This document shows positions 1-8,658 of a stretch of DNA of 64,000 bases, in pieces; the first letter of the stretch is position 1; each line of letters opens with the position of its first letter. The DNA is from Natronolimnobius baerhuensis. GTDB taxonomy: Archaea > Halobacteriota > Halobacteria > Halobacteriales > Natrialbaceae. Position numbers and translations under genes: made by a program. The stretch lies in contig NZ_MWPH01000003.1 in assembly GCF_002177135.1 (NCBI RefSeq), positions 1-64,000 of the forward strand, given 5' to 3'. The notes under the pieces were generated by a model, which saw only the letters and a list, made by a program, of their open reading frames with translations, had not been told where the DNA came from and searched no databases.

Positions 1-18
1 CTTAACCCCTTCGGACCA

Positions 19-162
19 TCAGTCCGAGTCGACCTCGAGGCCGATGACCGATCCCCGGTCGTCGGTGAGGTCGAACACATCACATCCGAGTGCCCTTATA
101 CACTTAAGGGCATCGGATCGGTCGCCCACCGGAAATCGCAACCGGGGAGCGCCGTTGCGTAC
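19..162 (-). pseudogene. Possible 3' remnant of an unidentified gene
   Basis: On the minus strand a frame stays open from 162 down to a TGA at 19-21. Its composition is haloarchaeal, with an acidic end (segments such as FDLTDDRGSVIGLEVDSD). The only possible starts are a TTG and GTGs, no domain is recognisable, and an in-frame stop at 163-165 closes the upstream side. It may be the degraded tail of a gene or a very short real gene. Confidence is low. Confidence 0.2.
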
Positions 163-846
163 TCAACCAGACGCACCCTGATTACTTAAGGGCAACGTCT
201 TGGAGTCGCGTCCGATCCGCGTTGTGGATGTGAGTTCCTACCTCCGCGCCGGGAACCGGCCGGAGGGAACGTGGCGGCGTGCGCCACGTCGTTCGCATTC
301 AATACGAGTGCCGGGTCAATATATAAGGCCGTCGGACTGTCGGGACTTCGGAAACCGGTACCATGAGACGGGGTTCCACCACGCTATCGATGAGAATTGA
401 ATGACATTCTTGTTGACTCTGACTGTTCGTCAGGGCAGACTCTCCAGCGGCCTGTTTCAGTATTGCACTGCTCTAAACGCCTCTCAAATCGCACTGAGAG
501 CCAGAGATAGAGTGGGCCAGATATGACACGGCGATGGTCCAGAATGTGTGAGAGTGAGTTGGGTGGGCAGAGGGCAACAAGGAGACGTCTCTCGAGTAGA
601 CTGAGATATTGCGCGGGCGGAGGTCGGTTGGTCATTCCGTCCTTGCAGACGCGGTCGAACCGAATGATACCCGCGCGTTCGCACAGGAATTGGTACATGC
701 GCATGAAGGCTTCGGGTTCGCGCTTGCAGTTTGAGTCTCGTGTGCTCGGCGGCGTAACGAACACGTTCGGAAATCAGTGTCTAACGGCGTCACAGGGCGA
801 CGTGCATCGATGCGAATAAACCGCATGCGTTGTAAGGGACGAACGA
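163..846. other. Gene-poor stretch with degraded-looking sequence
   Basis: No convincing gene is visible in about 680 bases. Several overlapping open frames exist on both strands (for example minus 384-764), but none has haloarchaeal acidic composition or a recognisable motif. GC content appears lower from about 400 to 830. The stretch could be an old insertion remnant or a regulatory/intergenic desert. An 11-base direct repeat, ACTTAAGGGCA, begins at 102 and again at 184. Confidence 0.4.
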
Positions 847-1224
847 ATGGTCCGGGACCCGACCGTATCGGAGTCGGAACCATCGGCGACCGAGATCTGT
901 GCCGCGCTTGATGATCCCGATTGTCTCGAGATTATCCGGACTCTCGAGGAGCCGATGACGGCCTCTGAGCTCGTCGATCAGTGCGAGATCCCACAGTCCA
1001 CACTGTACCGGAAACTCGAGTTGCTGACTGAGGCCACGTTACTCGAGGAGTCGACCGAGATCAGGCGGGATGGACATCACGCGAGCAAATATACGGTCGC
1101 GTTCGAGGATATCACGCTGTCATTGGACGAGAATCGCGAGTTGGCAGTGGAGATTGATCGACCGGCCCGGACGGCGGATGAACGACTTGCGGAACTGTGG
1201 TCGGAGGTGCGAAAGGAGACATGA
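847..1224 (+). CDS. Winged-helix transcriptional regulator (ArsR/TrmB-like)
   Basis: This 125-residue acidic protein has a helix-turn-helix core at about residues 30-75. A predicted recognition segment, SELVDQCEIPQSTLYRKLELL, is followed by a wing-like stretch around HHASKYTV. It lacks an obvious ligand domain. Its stop codon overlaps the start of the next gene (ATGA at 1221-1224), so the two are translationally coupled. In haloarchaea such small HTH proteins are often paired with a small membrane protein, and the regulator probably acts on its own operon. The regulated function is unknown. Confidence 0.75.
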   Translation: MVRDPTVSESEPSATEICAALDDPDCLEIIRTLEEPMTASELVDQCEIPQSTLYRKLELLTEATLLEESTEIRRDGHHASKYTVAFEDITLSLDENRELAVEIDRPARTADERLAELWSEVRKET

Positions 1225-1520
1225 GCCCCCTCACAACAATCGGAGAGATGGAGGTAACGCTTGCGCTGGCGGTGGTCAAGACGCTTGTGCTCGTCGTAGG
1301 CGGAGTGATTACCTACTTCGCGTTCAAGGCCTATCGACGCACGCGCCAGCGAGCGCTTGGCTATCTCGCAATCGGATTTGGGTTGGTGACGCTCGGGTTC
1401 GTGCTGGCAGGCATGCTCTATGAGATTCTCAACGTCACGCTCGCGCTTGGCGTCTTACTCGAGAGTCTGCTCGTCCTGGCGGGCTTTCTGGTGATTGCGT
1501 ATTCGCTGTACGTGCAGTAG
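1221..1520 (+). CDS. Small membrane protein coupled to HTH regulator
   Basis: The protein has 99 residues with three hydrophobic segments, at about residues 12-35, 47-70 and 75-97. The start at 1221 is chosen because ATG overlaps the regulator's stop in an ATGA; an upstream TTG in the same frame would lie inside the regulator. Regulator/membrane-protein pairs of this layout are common in Halobacteria (DUF7521-like). The function is unknown, but sensing or modulating the coupled regulator at the membrane is plausible. Confidence 0.7.
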   Translation: MSPLTTIGEMEVTLALAVVKTLVLVVGGVITYFAFKAYRRTRQRALGYLAIGFGLVTLGFVLAGMLYEILNVTLALGVLLESLLVLAGFLVIAYSLYVQ

Positions 1521-1528
1521 GGCAGGTC

Positions 1529-2692
1529 TTATCCTTCGAAGCCGGCGTCGTCCATAATTTCGGCGAACTCGTCGGTTTCCATCGCCTGTTCGTAGACGAT
1601 AGCCGTCGCCATCCCACCGGGATAGCGGCCCTCGGTCGTCACGTGGTGGACTTTGTGACAGTGAGCCGGGTAGATACCCGGATCGGCGGTCGCTTCGAAC
1701 TCGAGAGTGTAGCGCTCAGCGGGGGCGATGTTGATGACGTCTTCTTCATACTGTGCGGCTTCGGGGATCGGTGAGCCGTCTTTTTCGATGACGGTGAATC
1801 GGTGGCCGTGGGTGTGGAACGGATGGGTTTCGTAGCCGTTGTTCGCGATGTTGAGGTGGACAGTGTCGCCTTCGGAAACGATCAGTGGCGTGCCCTCCTC
1901 TGGGTGGAACGTCGTTGGCGCGCTGCGGCCGTTGATCGTGTAGGCGTCGGAGGATCGGTCGGTTGGACTGTAGTCGGCATCGCCTCCGGCGTACATGTCG
2001 TGAAGGTTGGTGTCCCAGTCTCGGAGCGTAAAGAAGTACTCGCGGTCCGGTGGCTCGTAGTCCTCGGGATCGACACGGAGAATGCCGTACATCCCCATAT
2101 CGAGGTGATTGTGCGTCTGGTAGTGACAGTGATAGACGTGCGTTCCCGGCACGTCGCCCTCGAGGACGTAGGTTTCGCTCTCACCGCTATCGACACGGTC
2201 GCGGTTGGTCACCGGGGCGCCGTCGTCCTCCCAGGATTTGCCGACGGCGTGGACGTGGACGGTGTGTGGTCGGCCGTGATTGTTCTCGTAGGTGAGTTCG
2301 AACGTCTCGCCCTCGCGCATGCGATAGATCGGGCCGGGAACGGACGGCGCGTAGTCGTCTGCCTGCCAGGCCCAGACCTCTGGGAGTTCGACGGGACCAC
2401 CGGCTGCCTCGTCAGTGACGAGTTGATGGCGAGCGGAAACCGTCCGAAGCGTCGATTCGTGGTTTTGTTCGGCGAGGTCGATGATCTGCGGTGACTCAGT
2501 GTAGTCGTAATCCGTCAGTGGCACGTCTGCCGAGTCGTCATCGCTTGTCTCGCTCGAGTCCGCGTCCTCGGTCGGCTCGTCGGAGTCACCGGTGAACGTC
2601 GAGAGACACCCTGCAAGCGTACCGAGTGTGCCAACACCGGCAAGTGAGAGGACGGCACGGCGACGCATTCCTGGCGACGAAGAGTCTGTCAT
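1529..2692 (-). CDS. Multicopper oxidase, Tat-exported lipoprotein
   Basis: This 387-residue protein is likely exported and membrane-anchored. The N-terminus has a twin-arginine signal (MRRRAVLSLAG) and a lipobox ending LAGC, followed by an acidic linker. Copper-ligand motifs appear in order: HTVHVHAVGK, THVYHCHYQTHNHLDMGM, HPFHTHGHRF and, near the C-terminus, YPAHCHKVHHVTTEG followed by a Met. These are the four histidine clusters of multicopper oxidases (type 1, 2 and 3 copper). The size suggests a two-domain enzyme rather than a large three-domain laccase. The start at 2692 (MTDSSS) places the signal peptide correctly. The substrate is unknown; organic electron donors or metal ions are possible. 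It stands alone and ends 8 bases from the facing upstream gene. Confidence 0.85.
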   Translation of the reverse strand: MTDSSSPGMRRRAVLSLAGVGTLGTLAGCLSTFTGDSDEPTEDADSSETSDDDSADVPLTDYDYTESPQIIDLAEQNHESTLRTVSARHQLVTDEAAGGPVELPEVWAWQADDYAPSVPGPIYRMREGETFELTYENNHGRPHTVHVHAVGKSWEDDGAPVTNRDRVDSGESETYVLEGDVPGTHVYHCHYQTHNHLDMGMYGILRVDPEDYEPPDREYFFTLRDWDTNLHDMYAGGDADYSPTDRSSDAYTINGRSAPTTFHPEEGTPLIVSEGDTVHLNIANNGYETHPFHTHGHRFTVIEKDGSPIPEAAQYEEDVINIAPAERYTLEFEATADPGIYPAHCHKVHHVTTEGRYPGGMATAIVYEQAMETDEFAEIMDDAGFEG

Positions 2693-2814
2693 TGGTCTAG
2701 GTGGACCATTGGACTCCTCCAAAAGAGGTTGCTCGGTAATTCCTACGGACCGGGAACAAAACCGAATACAGCGGCAGTGTACGACGTATTATTCCACGAA
2801 TACCAACGCTCGAG

Positions 2815-4278
2815 TTAGCGATTGAGCGTATGGATCGCCTGTCCGAGCGCATTTTCGGCGGCCTCCATCACGGATTCGGAGAGCGTCGGATGAGCGTGAA
2901 TCGTCGAGGCAACATCCTCGAGCGTCGCACCGAGTTCGATAGCGAGGCCGAGTTCGGCGATCAGCTCGGAGGCTTCGGGACCGACAATTGCTGCCCCAAG
3001 AACGTACTCCTCCTCGGCGTCAGCAACGATCTTGACGAAGCCATCGCTCTCGCCGGTCGTCAGCGCACGCCCGCTGGCGCGGAACGGGAACTGTCCGACG
3101 AGTGGCTCGAAGCCGGCGTCCTCGGCGTCCGTCTCGGTCATCCCGACGGTCGCAATCTCGGGGTCGGTAAAGACGACCGCGGGCATCGCCTGGTGATCGA
3201 GCGCGGCGGGTTCGCTGGCGATCACTTCGGCTGCGACTTGTCCCTCCGCGCTGCCCTTGTGTGCGAGCATCGGCTCGCCGGCTACGTCGCCGACCGCGAA
3301 GATATGATCGACGCTCGTTCGTGCGCGCGAATCAGTTTCGATGAAGCCGCGGTCGTCCGTCTCGAGGCCGACGTTTTCAATCTCGAGCGTGTCGGAGACG
3401 GGTTCCCGGCCGACGGCGACGAGGACCTTCTCGACGTCGAGTTCGAGGCGTTCTTCCTCGATGGCGGCCTCGCTCCCCCCATTCGCCGCGGCACCGTCGA
3501 CTGGCTCGGCGACAACGCGGATGCCGTCGCCGGGTTCGTACCACTCCGAGGCGGTGTGTTCGAAGTGAAAGTCGATGCCGAGATCGTTCGCGCGCTGTTT
3601 GACCGGCCGTTTGAGGTCGTCGTCGTAGCCCGGCAGGGTGGACTCGAGCATTTCGATGACGGTGACGTCCGTCCCGAGTTTCGCGAAGACGCTGGCGAGT
3701 TCCATCCCGATGTAGCCCGCGCCGACAACGGCCAACGAGTCGGGGACCGAGTCAAGCGAGAGTGCTTGTCTGGAATTCAGTACGGGCGGATTCTCGAACG
3801 AGAAGTCGGGGATCGAGATGGGGCGGGAGCCGGTTGCGATGATCGCGTGTTCGAACTCGATAGTTTCGGAGCCTTGGCCCTCGCCGCCGTGGGAAATGCG
3901 GGCGGTGTGCTCGTCGACGAACGTCGCGGTGCCCTCCATCAAATTGACCTGGTTCGCTTTGCAGAGCTTTTCGACGCCGCTGGTGAGTTGGTCCACCACA
4001 TCATCTTTCCACCCGACCATCCCAGCGAGGTCGATTGCGGGGTCGGCGTGGATGCCCATTTCCTCGGCGTGGCGGGCGTCATGCGCGATATCGGTGGCAG
4101 TGATCATCGCCTTCGAAGGGATGCAGCCGTGATTCAGGCAGGTGCCGCCGTAGGCCTCCTTCTCGACGAGCGTCACGTCGAGGTCGAGTTGCCCGGCGCG
4201 GATCGCAGCCACGTAGCCTGCGGGACCCGCACCGATGATCAATACGTCCGTTCCCGTGGTGACGTCTCCGACGACCAT
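2815..4278 (-). CDS. lpdA: Dihydrolipoyl dehydrogenase (E3)
   Basis: This 487-residue flavoprotein reoxidises dihydrolipoamide on E2 with NAD+. Visible motifs are an N-terminal FAD-binding GAGPAGYVAA (about residues 16-25), the redox disulfide GGTCLNHGCIPSK (Cys47 and Cys52) and a second nucleotide-binding GAGYIGMELA. The C-terminal HAHPTLSE carries the active-site His-Glu pair. It is the last gene of the E1alpha-E1beta-E2-E3 cluster on the minus strand. The 72-base gap from E2 suggests the same transcript. Length is normal for the family. Confidence 0.95.
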   Translation of the reverse strand: MVVGDVTTGTDVLIIGAGPAGYVAAIRAGQLDLDVTLVEKEAYGGTCLNHGCIPSKAMITATDIAHDARHAEEMGIHADPAIDLAGMVGWKDDVVDQLTSGVEKLCKANQVNLMEGTATFVDEHTARISHGGEGQGSETIEFEHAIIATGSRPISIPDFSFENPPVLNSRQALSLDSVPDSLAVVGAGYIGMELASVFAKLGTDVTVIEMLESTLPGYDDDLKRPVKQRANDLGIDFHFEHTASEWYEPGDGIRVVAEPVDGAAANGGSEAAIEEERLELDVEKVLVAVGREPVSDTLEIENVGLETDDRGFIETDSRARTSVDHIFAVGDVAGEPMLAHKGSAEGQVAAEVIASEPAALDHQAMPAVVFTDPEIATVGMTETDAEDAGFEPLVGQFPFRASGRALTTGESDGFVKIVADAEEEYVLGAAIVGPEASELIAELGLAIELGATLEDVASTIHAHPTLSESVMEAAENALGQAIHTLNR

Positions 4279-4350
4279 TAGATCGATCCTCCCTGCGAAG
4301 TCGTAGCGGCAGTGATGACGTGCTTCATGCGTTGGTAGGTTGCTGTAGGC

Positions 4351-5988
4351 TCACTCGAGCAATAGTAGCTGTGGGTTCTCGAGGTACTCCATGACGGTGT
4401 TGGTAAATCGCGCGCCGACCGCGCCGTCGATGAGTCGGTGGTCGAACGACAGCGACAGCGTCAGGATGGAACGGGGTTCAATCGACTCCCCTCCGTCTCG
4501 TTCGATGACACGCGGTTTGCGCTTGATCTCGCCAATCGCCAGAATGCCCGACTCGGGGTAGTTCAAGATCGGCGTCGCGTACTCCCCGCCGATGCCGCCA
4601 ACGTTAGTGATCGTAAACGTCGAGCCCTGCAGTTCGCCGGGCGATATCGTGCGCTCGCGGGCTTTTTGGACCAGTTCGTTCATCTCCGAGGAGAGTTGAA
4701 GCAGGCCCTTCTCGTCGGCGTTCTCGAGAACGGGAACCATCAACCCGGCGTCCGTCGCGGTGGCGACGCCGATGTTGTAGTAATCGCGGTAGACGATTTC
4801 CTGGTGTTCGTCGTCGAGGACCGCGTTCATCTCAGGGAAATCTTTCAGGGCGGCGACGACGGCTTTCATGATGAACGGCATGTAGGTCAGTCGAATGCCC
4901 CGCTCTTCGGCGCGCGGTTTGAGTGCCTCGCGCGCTTCGACGAGTTCCGTGACATCCACTTCGTCGTGGTGGGTGACGTGGGGCGCGCTCTCTTTCGACT
5001 CGACCATCGCCTCGGCGATGCGCTTGCGGACACCGCCGAAGGGTTCGCGTCGCTCGCGCTCGTCGGGGTCGAACTCGGTTCCCTTACTTGTGCTCGCGTC
5101 GCCAGCCTCGAGCGCCGCTGCATCTGCTTGTTGAGCCTGTTTCTGTGCCTCAGCGTACTCCTGAACCGCTTCAGGCGTGACAAACGCCCCGCCATCGCGG
5201 TCCTCAGTTGCGGGCACAGAATTGATATCGACGCCTTCCTCCTCTGCGAGCCGGCGGGTTGCAGGCGCGGCGAGCGTCCGGTCGCGGTCGGCGGACTCGA
5301 GCGACGAGGGCGCGTCCGGAGCGTCCGTGCCCGTGGCCTTCCCGACGCCTGTGGATTCGCTCCCAGTCGATTCGTCGTCGGCATCGCTCGAGGTCGTTGT
5401 GTCAGCCGAGTCAGCAGCGACGTCTTCCGCCTCCCCCTCCGCTTCCGTTCCACTGGAAACAGGGGGATCGCCGCCTGCAGCAGCCTTGATATCTGCAGTC
5501 GTAAGCCGTCCGCCGGGGCCGCTGCCCGCGACACTCGAGAGGTCGACCCCTTCTTCGCGGGCTAACCGGCGCACTCGAGGCGGGGCGAAGACCCGATCCT
5601 GTGGCGTGTCGACGGTCGCGGTTTCGCTGCCGGTTGCCCCTGCGTCACCAGCGCCAGCGGCGTCGGGTTCGCCATCGTCAGGTTCCGTATCGTCGGAATC
5701 CGACGCATCAGCAGTACCTGAGTCGGCTTCAGACGTGGGTGACTCCTCGCCCGCCACGTCGAAAGAGATGATGACCGTGCCAACAGGGACGACCTCGCCA
5801 GCCTCAACGTGCAACTCCCGAACGGAGCCGTTGACGGGCGCAGGCACCTCCACAAGCGCCTTGTCCGTCTCGACCTCCGCAACTGGCTGGTCTTCGCTCA
5901 CCTCATCGCCCGCGTCGACGAGCCACGAGACCAACTCGCCCTCTGCAACGCCCTCGCCGACATCGGGAAGTTCAAACTCGCGAACCAT
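4351..5988 (-). CDS. 2-oxoacid dehydrogenase E2, dihydrolipoamide acyltransferase
   Basis: This 545-residue core subunit carries acyl groups on a lipoyl arm. A lipoyl domain occupies residues 1-78, with ETDKA giving Lys43 as the attachment site. A long acidic Ser/Asp/Glu-rich linker follows. There are two peripheral-subunit-binding-like segments, at about 132-170 (APPRVRRLAREEGVDL, GSGPGGR) and about 238-280 (APATRRLAEEEGVDI). The catalytic domain runs from about 315 to the end, with FDHRLIDGA holding the catalytic His and Asp. The start at 5988 is chosen because MVREFELPDVGEG is the canonical lipoyl-domain beginning and lies one base past the end of E1beta. The second binding segment lacks the usual GxGxxGR and is unusual. 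Confidence 0.93.
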   Translation of the reverse strand: MVREFELPDVGEGVAEGELVSWLVDAGDEVSEDQPVAEVETDKALVEVPAPVNGSVRELHVEAGEVVPVGTVIISFDVAGEESPTSEADSGTADASDSDDTEPDDGEPDAAGAGDAGATGSETATVDTPQDRVFAPPRVRRLAREEGVDLSSVAGSGPGGRLTTADIKAAAGGDPPVSSGTEAEGEAEDVAADSADTTTSSDADDESTGSESTGVGKATGTDAPDAPSSLESADRDRTLAAPATRRLAEEEGVDINSVPATEDRDGGAFVTPEAVQEYAEAQKQAQQADAAALEAGDASTSKGTEFDPDERERREPFGGVRKRIAEAMVESKESAPHVTHHDEVDVTELVEAREALKPRAEERGIRLTYMPFIMKAVVAALKDFPEMNAVLDDEHQEIVYRDYYNIGVATATDAGLMVPVLENADEKGLLQLSSEMNELVQKARERTISPGELQGSTFTITNVGGIGGEYATPILNYPESGILAIGEIKRKPRVIERDGGESIEPRSILTLSLSFDHRLIDGAVGARFTNTVMEYLENPQLLLLE

Positions 5989-5989
5989 C

Positions 5990-7012
5990 TTAGAACCCCA
6001 TCGCGTTGCGGATGCCCGTCTCGATTCGTGCCGCCTCAGGCAGGTAGTAGTCCTCGAGTGCGTACAGCGGGAACGGCGTGTCAAAGCCAGTAATGCGCTC
6101 GACCGGTGCTTCCTGATAGAGGAGTGCCTCCTCCTGTAGCGTCGCGGTGATCTCCGCGCCCAACCCGCTCGTCTTCGGCGCTTCGTGGACGACCGCGGCG
6201 CGCCCGGTCTTTTTGAATGAGTCGACGATGGTCTCTTCGTCCAGCGGCGAGAGCGTTCGCAGGTCGATCACCTCCACGTCGATCTCACCCTCGAGGTTCT
6301 GGGCGGCCTCGAGCGTCGGCCTCGTCATCGCGCCCCAGGTGTAGACCGAAATGTCGCTGCCCTCGCGGCGAACGGCGGCTTCGCCGAGCGGGACTTCGTA
6401 CGATTCCGTGGGCACGTCCTCGCGGAAGGCCCGGTAGATGAGCTTTGGCTCGAGGAAAATCACGGGGTCGGGGGAGCGGATCGCACTGGTCAGTAGCCCC
6501 TTCGTATCGTAGGGTGTCGAAGGCATTACGACTTTGAGGCCGGGCTGGTGAACGAACATCGCCTCGCTCGATTCGGAGTGGTGTTCGGGGGCGCGAATGC
6601 CGCCGCCGTAGGGCGCGCGGACCACCAGCGGACAGGTGTATCGCCCGCGCGAGCGCGTCCGCAAGCGCGCGGCGTGGGAGACGATCTGGTCGAATGCGGG
6701 ATAGATGAATCCGAGAAACTGCATCTCGGCAACCGGCCGGAGGCCGTAGGCGGCCATCCCGATTGCCGTCCCAACGATGCCCGATTCCGCGAGCGGGGTG
6801 TCGATAACGCGGTCTTCGCCGAACTCGTCGTACAGCCCCTCGGTCGCCCGGAAAACGCCGCCGTTCTTGCCCACGTCCTCGCCCATGACGAGCACGTCCT
6901 CGTCGCGGCTCATCTCGGTCTGCAGGCCGTCTTGGACAGCCTGAACGAGGGTGAGACTCTCCGTTTCGGTCGTCGATTCGCCGTCCGTCTCAGTGCGTGC
7001 GTCCGTCGCCAT
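5990..7012 (-). CDS. 2-oxoacid dehydrogenase E1 component, beta subunit
   Basis: This 340-residue protein is the beta half of the thiamine-diphosphate-dependent E1, which decarboxylates a 2-oxoacid and acylates lipoyl-E2. Typical segments are visible: EDVGKNGGVFRAT, DTPLAESGIVGTAIGMA (with the conserved Glu that activates thiamine), AEMQFLGFIYPAFDQI and, in the C-terminal transketolase domain, IDLRTLSPLDEETI. It lies between E1alpha (2-base gap) and E2 (1-base gap), so the genes form one operon. The exact 2-oxoacid (pyruvate or branched-chain) cannot be told from sequence alone. Confidence 0.94.
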   Translation of the reverse strand: MATDARTETDGESTTETESLTLVQAVQDGLQTEMSRDEDVLVMGEDVGKNGGVFRATEGLYDEFGEDRVIDTPLAESGIVGTAIGMAAYGLRPVAEMQFLGFIYPAFDQIVSHAARLRTRSRGRYTCPLVVRAPYGGGIRAPEHHSESSEAMFVHQPGLKVVMPSTPYDTKGLLTSAIRSPDPVIFLEPKLIYRAFREDVPTESYEVPLGEAAVRREGSDISVYTWGAMTRPTLEAAQNLEGEIDVEVIDLRTLSPLDEETIVDSFKKTGRAAVVHEAPKTSGLGAEITATLQEEALLYQEAPVERITGFDTPFPLYALEDYYLPEAARIETGIRNAMGF

Positions 7013-7014
7013 TG

Positions 7015-8124
7015 TTAGCCCTCCAGAAGTGTGTCGTCGCCGTGCGTTTCGCGGATCGATTCGAAGTACTCGAGTTGCTGTTGGAGTCGCCGGGGCATTC
7101 CCTCGTAGACGTGTGCAAAGATTTCCTCAGGATCGGGTTGTGCGACCGACTCGGCGCTCTCGATGGCGTCGGCGACGTCCTCGCGGATGCGCGCCTCGAT
7201 TGCGTCGACGCGTTCGTCGTCGAGCAGGCCGTTGTCCCGCAGGAACGTCTCGAGACGCGGAATCGGATCCTTGGCCTTCCAGCGTTCGACTTCGTCGTCG
7301 TCGCGGTAGACCGACGGGTCGTCGGCGGTCGTGTGCGCGCCAAAGCGGTACTGGACGGCCTCGATGAGCGTCGGCCGCAGTTCGTCGTCTTCGGGGCTCT
7401 TCGACTTCTCGACGGCGTCTCGAGTGACGTTGTAGACCGCCAGCGGGTCCATTCCGTCGACTTGCACGCCCTCGAAGCCGTATGCTTTTGCTTTCTGTGC
7501 TAAGGTGGCGCTTGCGGTCTGGCGCTCTCGAGGAACCGAAATCGCCCACTGGTTGTTGTTACAGAAGAAGACCGTCGGTGTGTCGAAGACGCCGGCGAAG
7601 TTCAGCCCTTCGTGGAAATCGCCCTCCGAGGTCGCGCCGTCACCGAAGTAGCAGACAAACGTTTTCTCCTCGCCTTTCAGTTTCGACGCCCAGGCAGCAC
7701 CCGTTGCGTGTGGGATCTGGGTTGCAATCGGCACCGCGACGGTGAAGATGTTGGCATCCTCAGGGATGTAGTTGCCCTGCTCGTGACCCATCCAGTAGAG
7801 GAGGGTGCGCTCGAGTGAGAGGCCACGAACCAGCCCGACGCCGTGTTCGCGGTAGCTTGGAAATACCCAGTCGCTATCATCTAAGGCGTGGGCGCTCCCA
7901 ATCTGTGCGCCTTCCTGTCCAGAAAGCGGCGGGTAGGTCCCCATCCGCCCCTGGCGCTGCAGGCTCACCGCCCGCTCGTCGAAATGGCGAACCAACCGCA
8001 TCTGCTCGTACATCTCGACGAACGCCTCGTCGGAGAGGTCGGGGACCCTGGCACCCTCGAGGACCTGCCCGTCCTCGTCGAGGACCTGTACTCGGTCTCG
8101 GGGGTCGCGCTGTATCGTACTCAC
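7015..8124 (-). CDS. 2-oxoacid dehydrogenase E1 component, alpha subunit
   Basis: This 369-residue protein is the thiamine-diphosphate-binding half of E1. It shows the ThDP motif [19 protein letters not shown] ending in [10 protein letters not shown], and the phosphorylation-loop-like region around [19 protein letters not shown] start at 8124 is preferred (VSTIQRDP). A GGTGGG-like ribosome-binding site at 8131-8136 precedes it by about 7 bases; the open frame further upstream has no haloarchaeal character. It is the first gene of the operon and is followed two bases later by E1beta. Haloarchaea are known to oxidise pyruvate by ferredoxin oxidoreductase, so this complex may serve other 2-oxoacids. 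Confidence 0.93.
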   Translation of the reverse strand: MSTIQRDPRDRVQVLDEDGQVLEGARVPDLSDEAFVEMYEQMRLVRHFDERAVSLQRQGRMGTYPPLSGQEGAQIGSAHALDDSDWVFPSYREHGVGLVRGLSLERTLLYWMGHEQGNYIPEDANIFTVAVPIATQIPHATGAAWASKLKGEEKTFVCYFGDGATSEGDFHEGLNFAGVFDTPTVFFCNNNQWAISVPRERQTASATLAQKAKAYGFEGVQVDGMDPLAVYNVTRDAVEKSKSPEDDELRPTLIEAVQYRFGAHTTADDPSVYRDDDEVERWKAKDPIPRLETFLRDNGLLDDERVDAIEARIREDVADAIESAESVAQPDPEEIFAHVYEGMPRRLQQQLEYFESIRETHGDDTLLEG

Positions 8125-8338
8125 GGGTGAACCCACCTGAACATAGGTAATGATTGTATCGCACAGGATAAAGGGGTTTTCCCGATCTGCAGTACGACCC
8201 ACGAGACAGACACTACACGAGCGTAATGATTCCGGCCATCAGTAGACAAACATGGACATCGGGACGATATCGTACAGTGTTCGGTCGCAGAGGGTAACAA
8301 GAAATTAAGCGCTCTCGCGGTTGATGTGATGGACCAGT

Positions 8339-8596
8339 TCAGAGATTGTACGCCCACCAGAACACGCCACAACCGAACGCGATACTTGCGATACCGAAAA
8401 CAACGTCAGCCGTTCCTGACGATTCGACGGTCGATTGGCTACCAGCGATCACGAAAACCGCAGTGAATACGAATCCGAGACACAAGGCTGCAATACGCAA
8501 AAGCGCGTTTTCGACGGCATCTTGGACTGCTGTCTGAAACTCATCAGCATCCATCTCAAGGGAAACAGTCCCTGGGTCAGCGGTTTCATCTGTCAT
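8339..8596 (-). CDS. Hypothetical small membrane protein
   Basis: This 85-residue protein begins with an acidic segment of about 30 residues (TDETADPGTVSLEMDADEF). Two hydrophobic helices follow, at about residues 34-52 and 63-82, ending in FWWAYNL. Such short acidic-head, two-helix proteins are common orphan genes in haloarchaea. It stands alone between the dehydrogenase operon and lipoyl synthase on the same strand. No function can be assigned. Confidence 0.6.
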   Translation of the reverse strand: MTDETADPGTVSLEMDADEFQTAVQDAVENALLRIAALCLGFVFTAVFVIAGSQSTVESSGTADVVFGIASIAFGCGVFWWAYNL

Positions 8597-8658
8597 TGAT
8601 ACGCTACGTTTCGGTCAAGCTACAATAAAACCGGGATATCGACCGATGCGATCCGAGG

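Noticed and set aside
384-764. 126-codon minus-strand frame
   Set aside because: Cys/Arg-rich, no acidic bias, no motif and overlapping frames of the same kind; most likely not a gene.
1802-2494. Long open frame opposite the multicopper oxidase
   Set aside because: It is the antisense shadow of a clear gene with signal peptide and copper motifs; its own composition lacks any domain.
2830-4281. 483-codon open frame opposite dihydrolipoyl dehydrogenase
   Set aside because: High-GC codon usage often leaves long antisense frames; the real gene is on the minus strand with full FAD and disulfide motifs.
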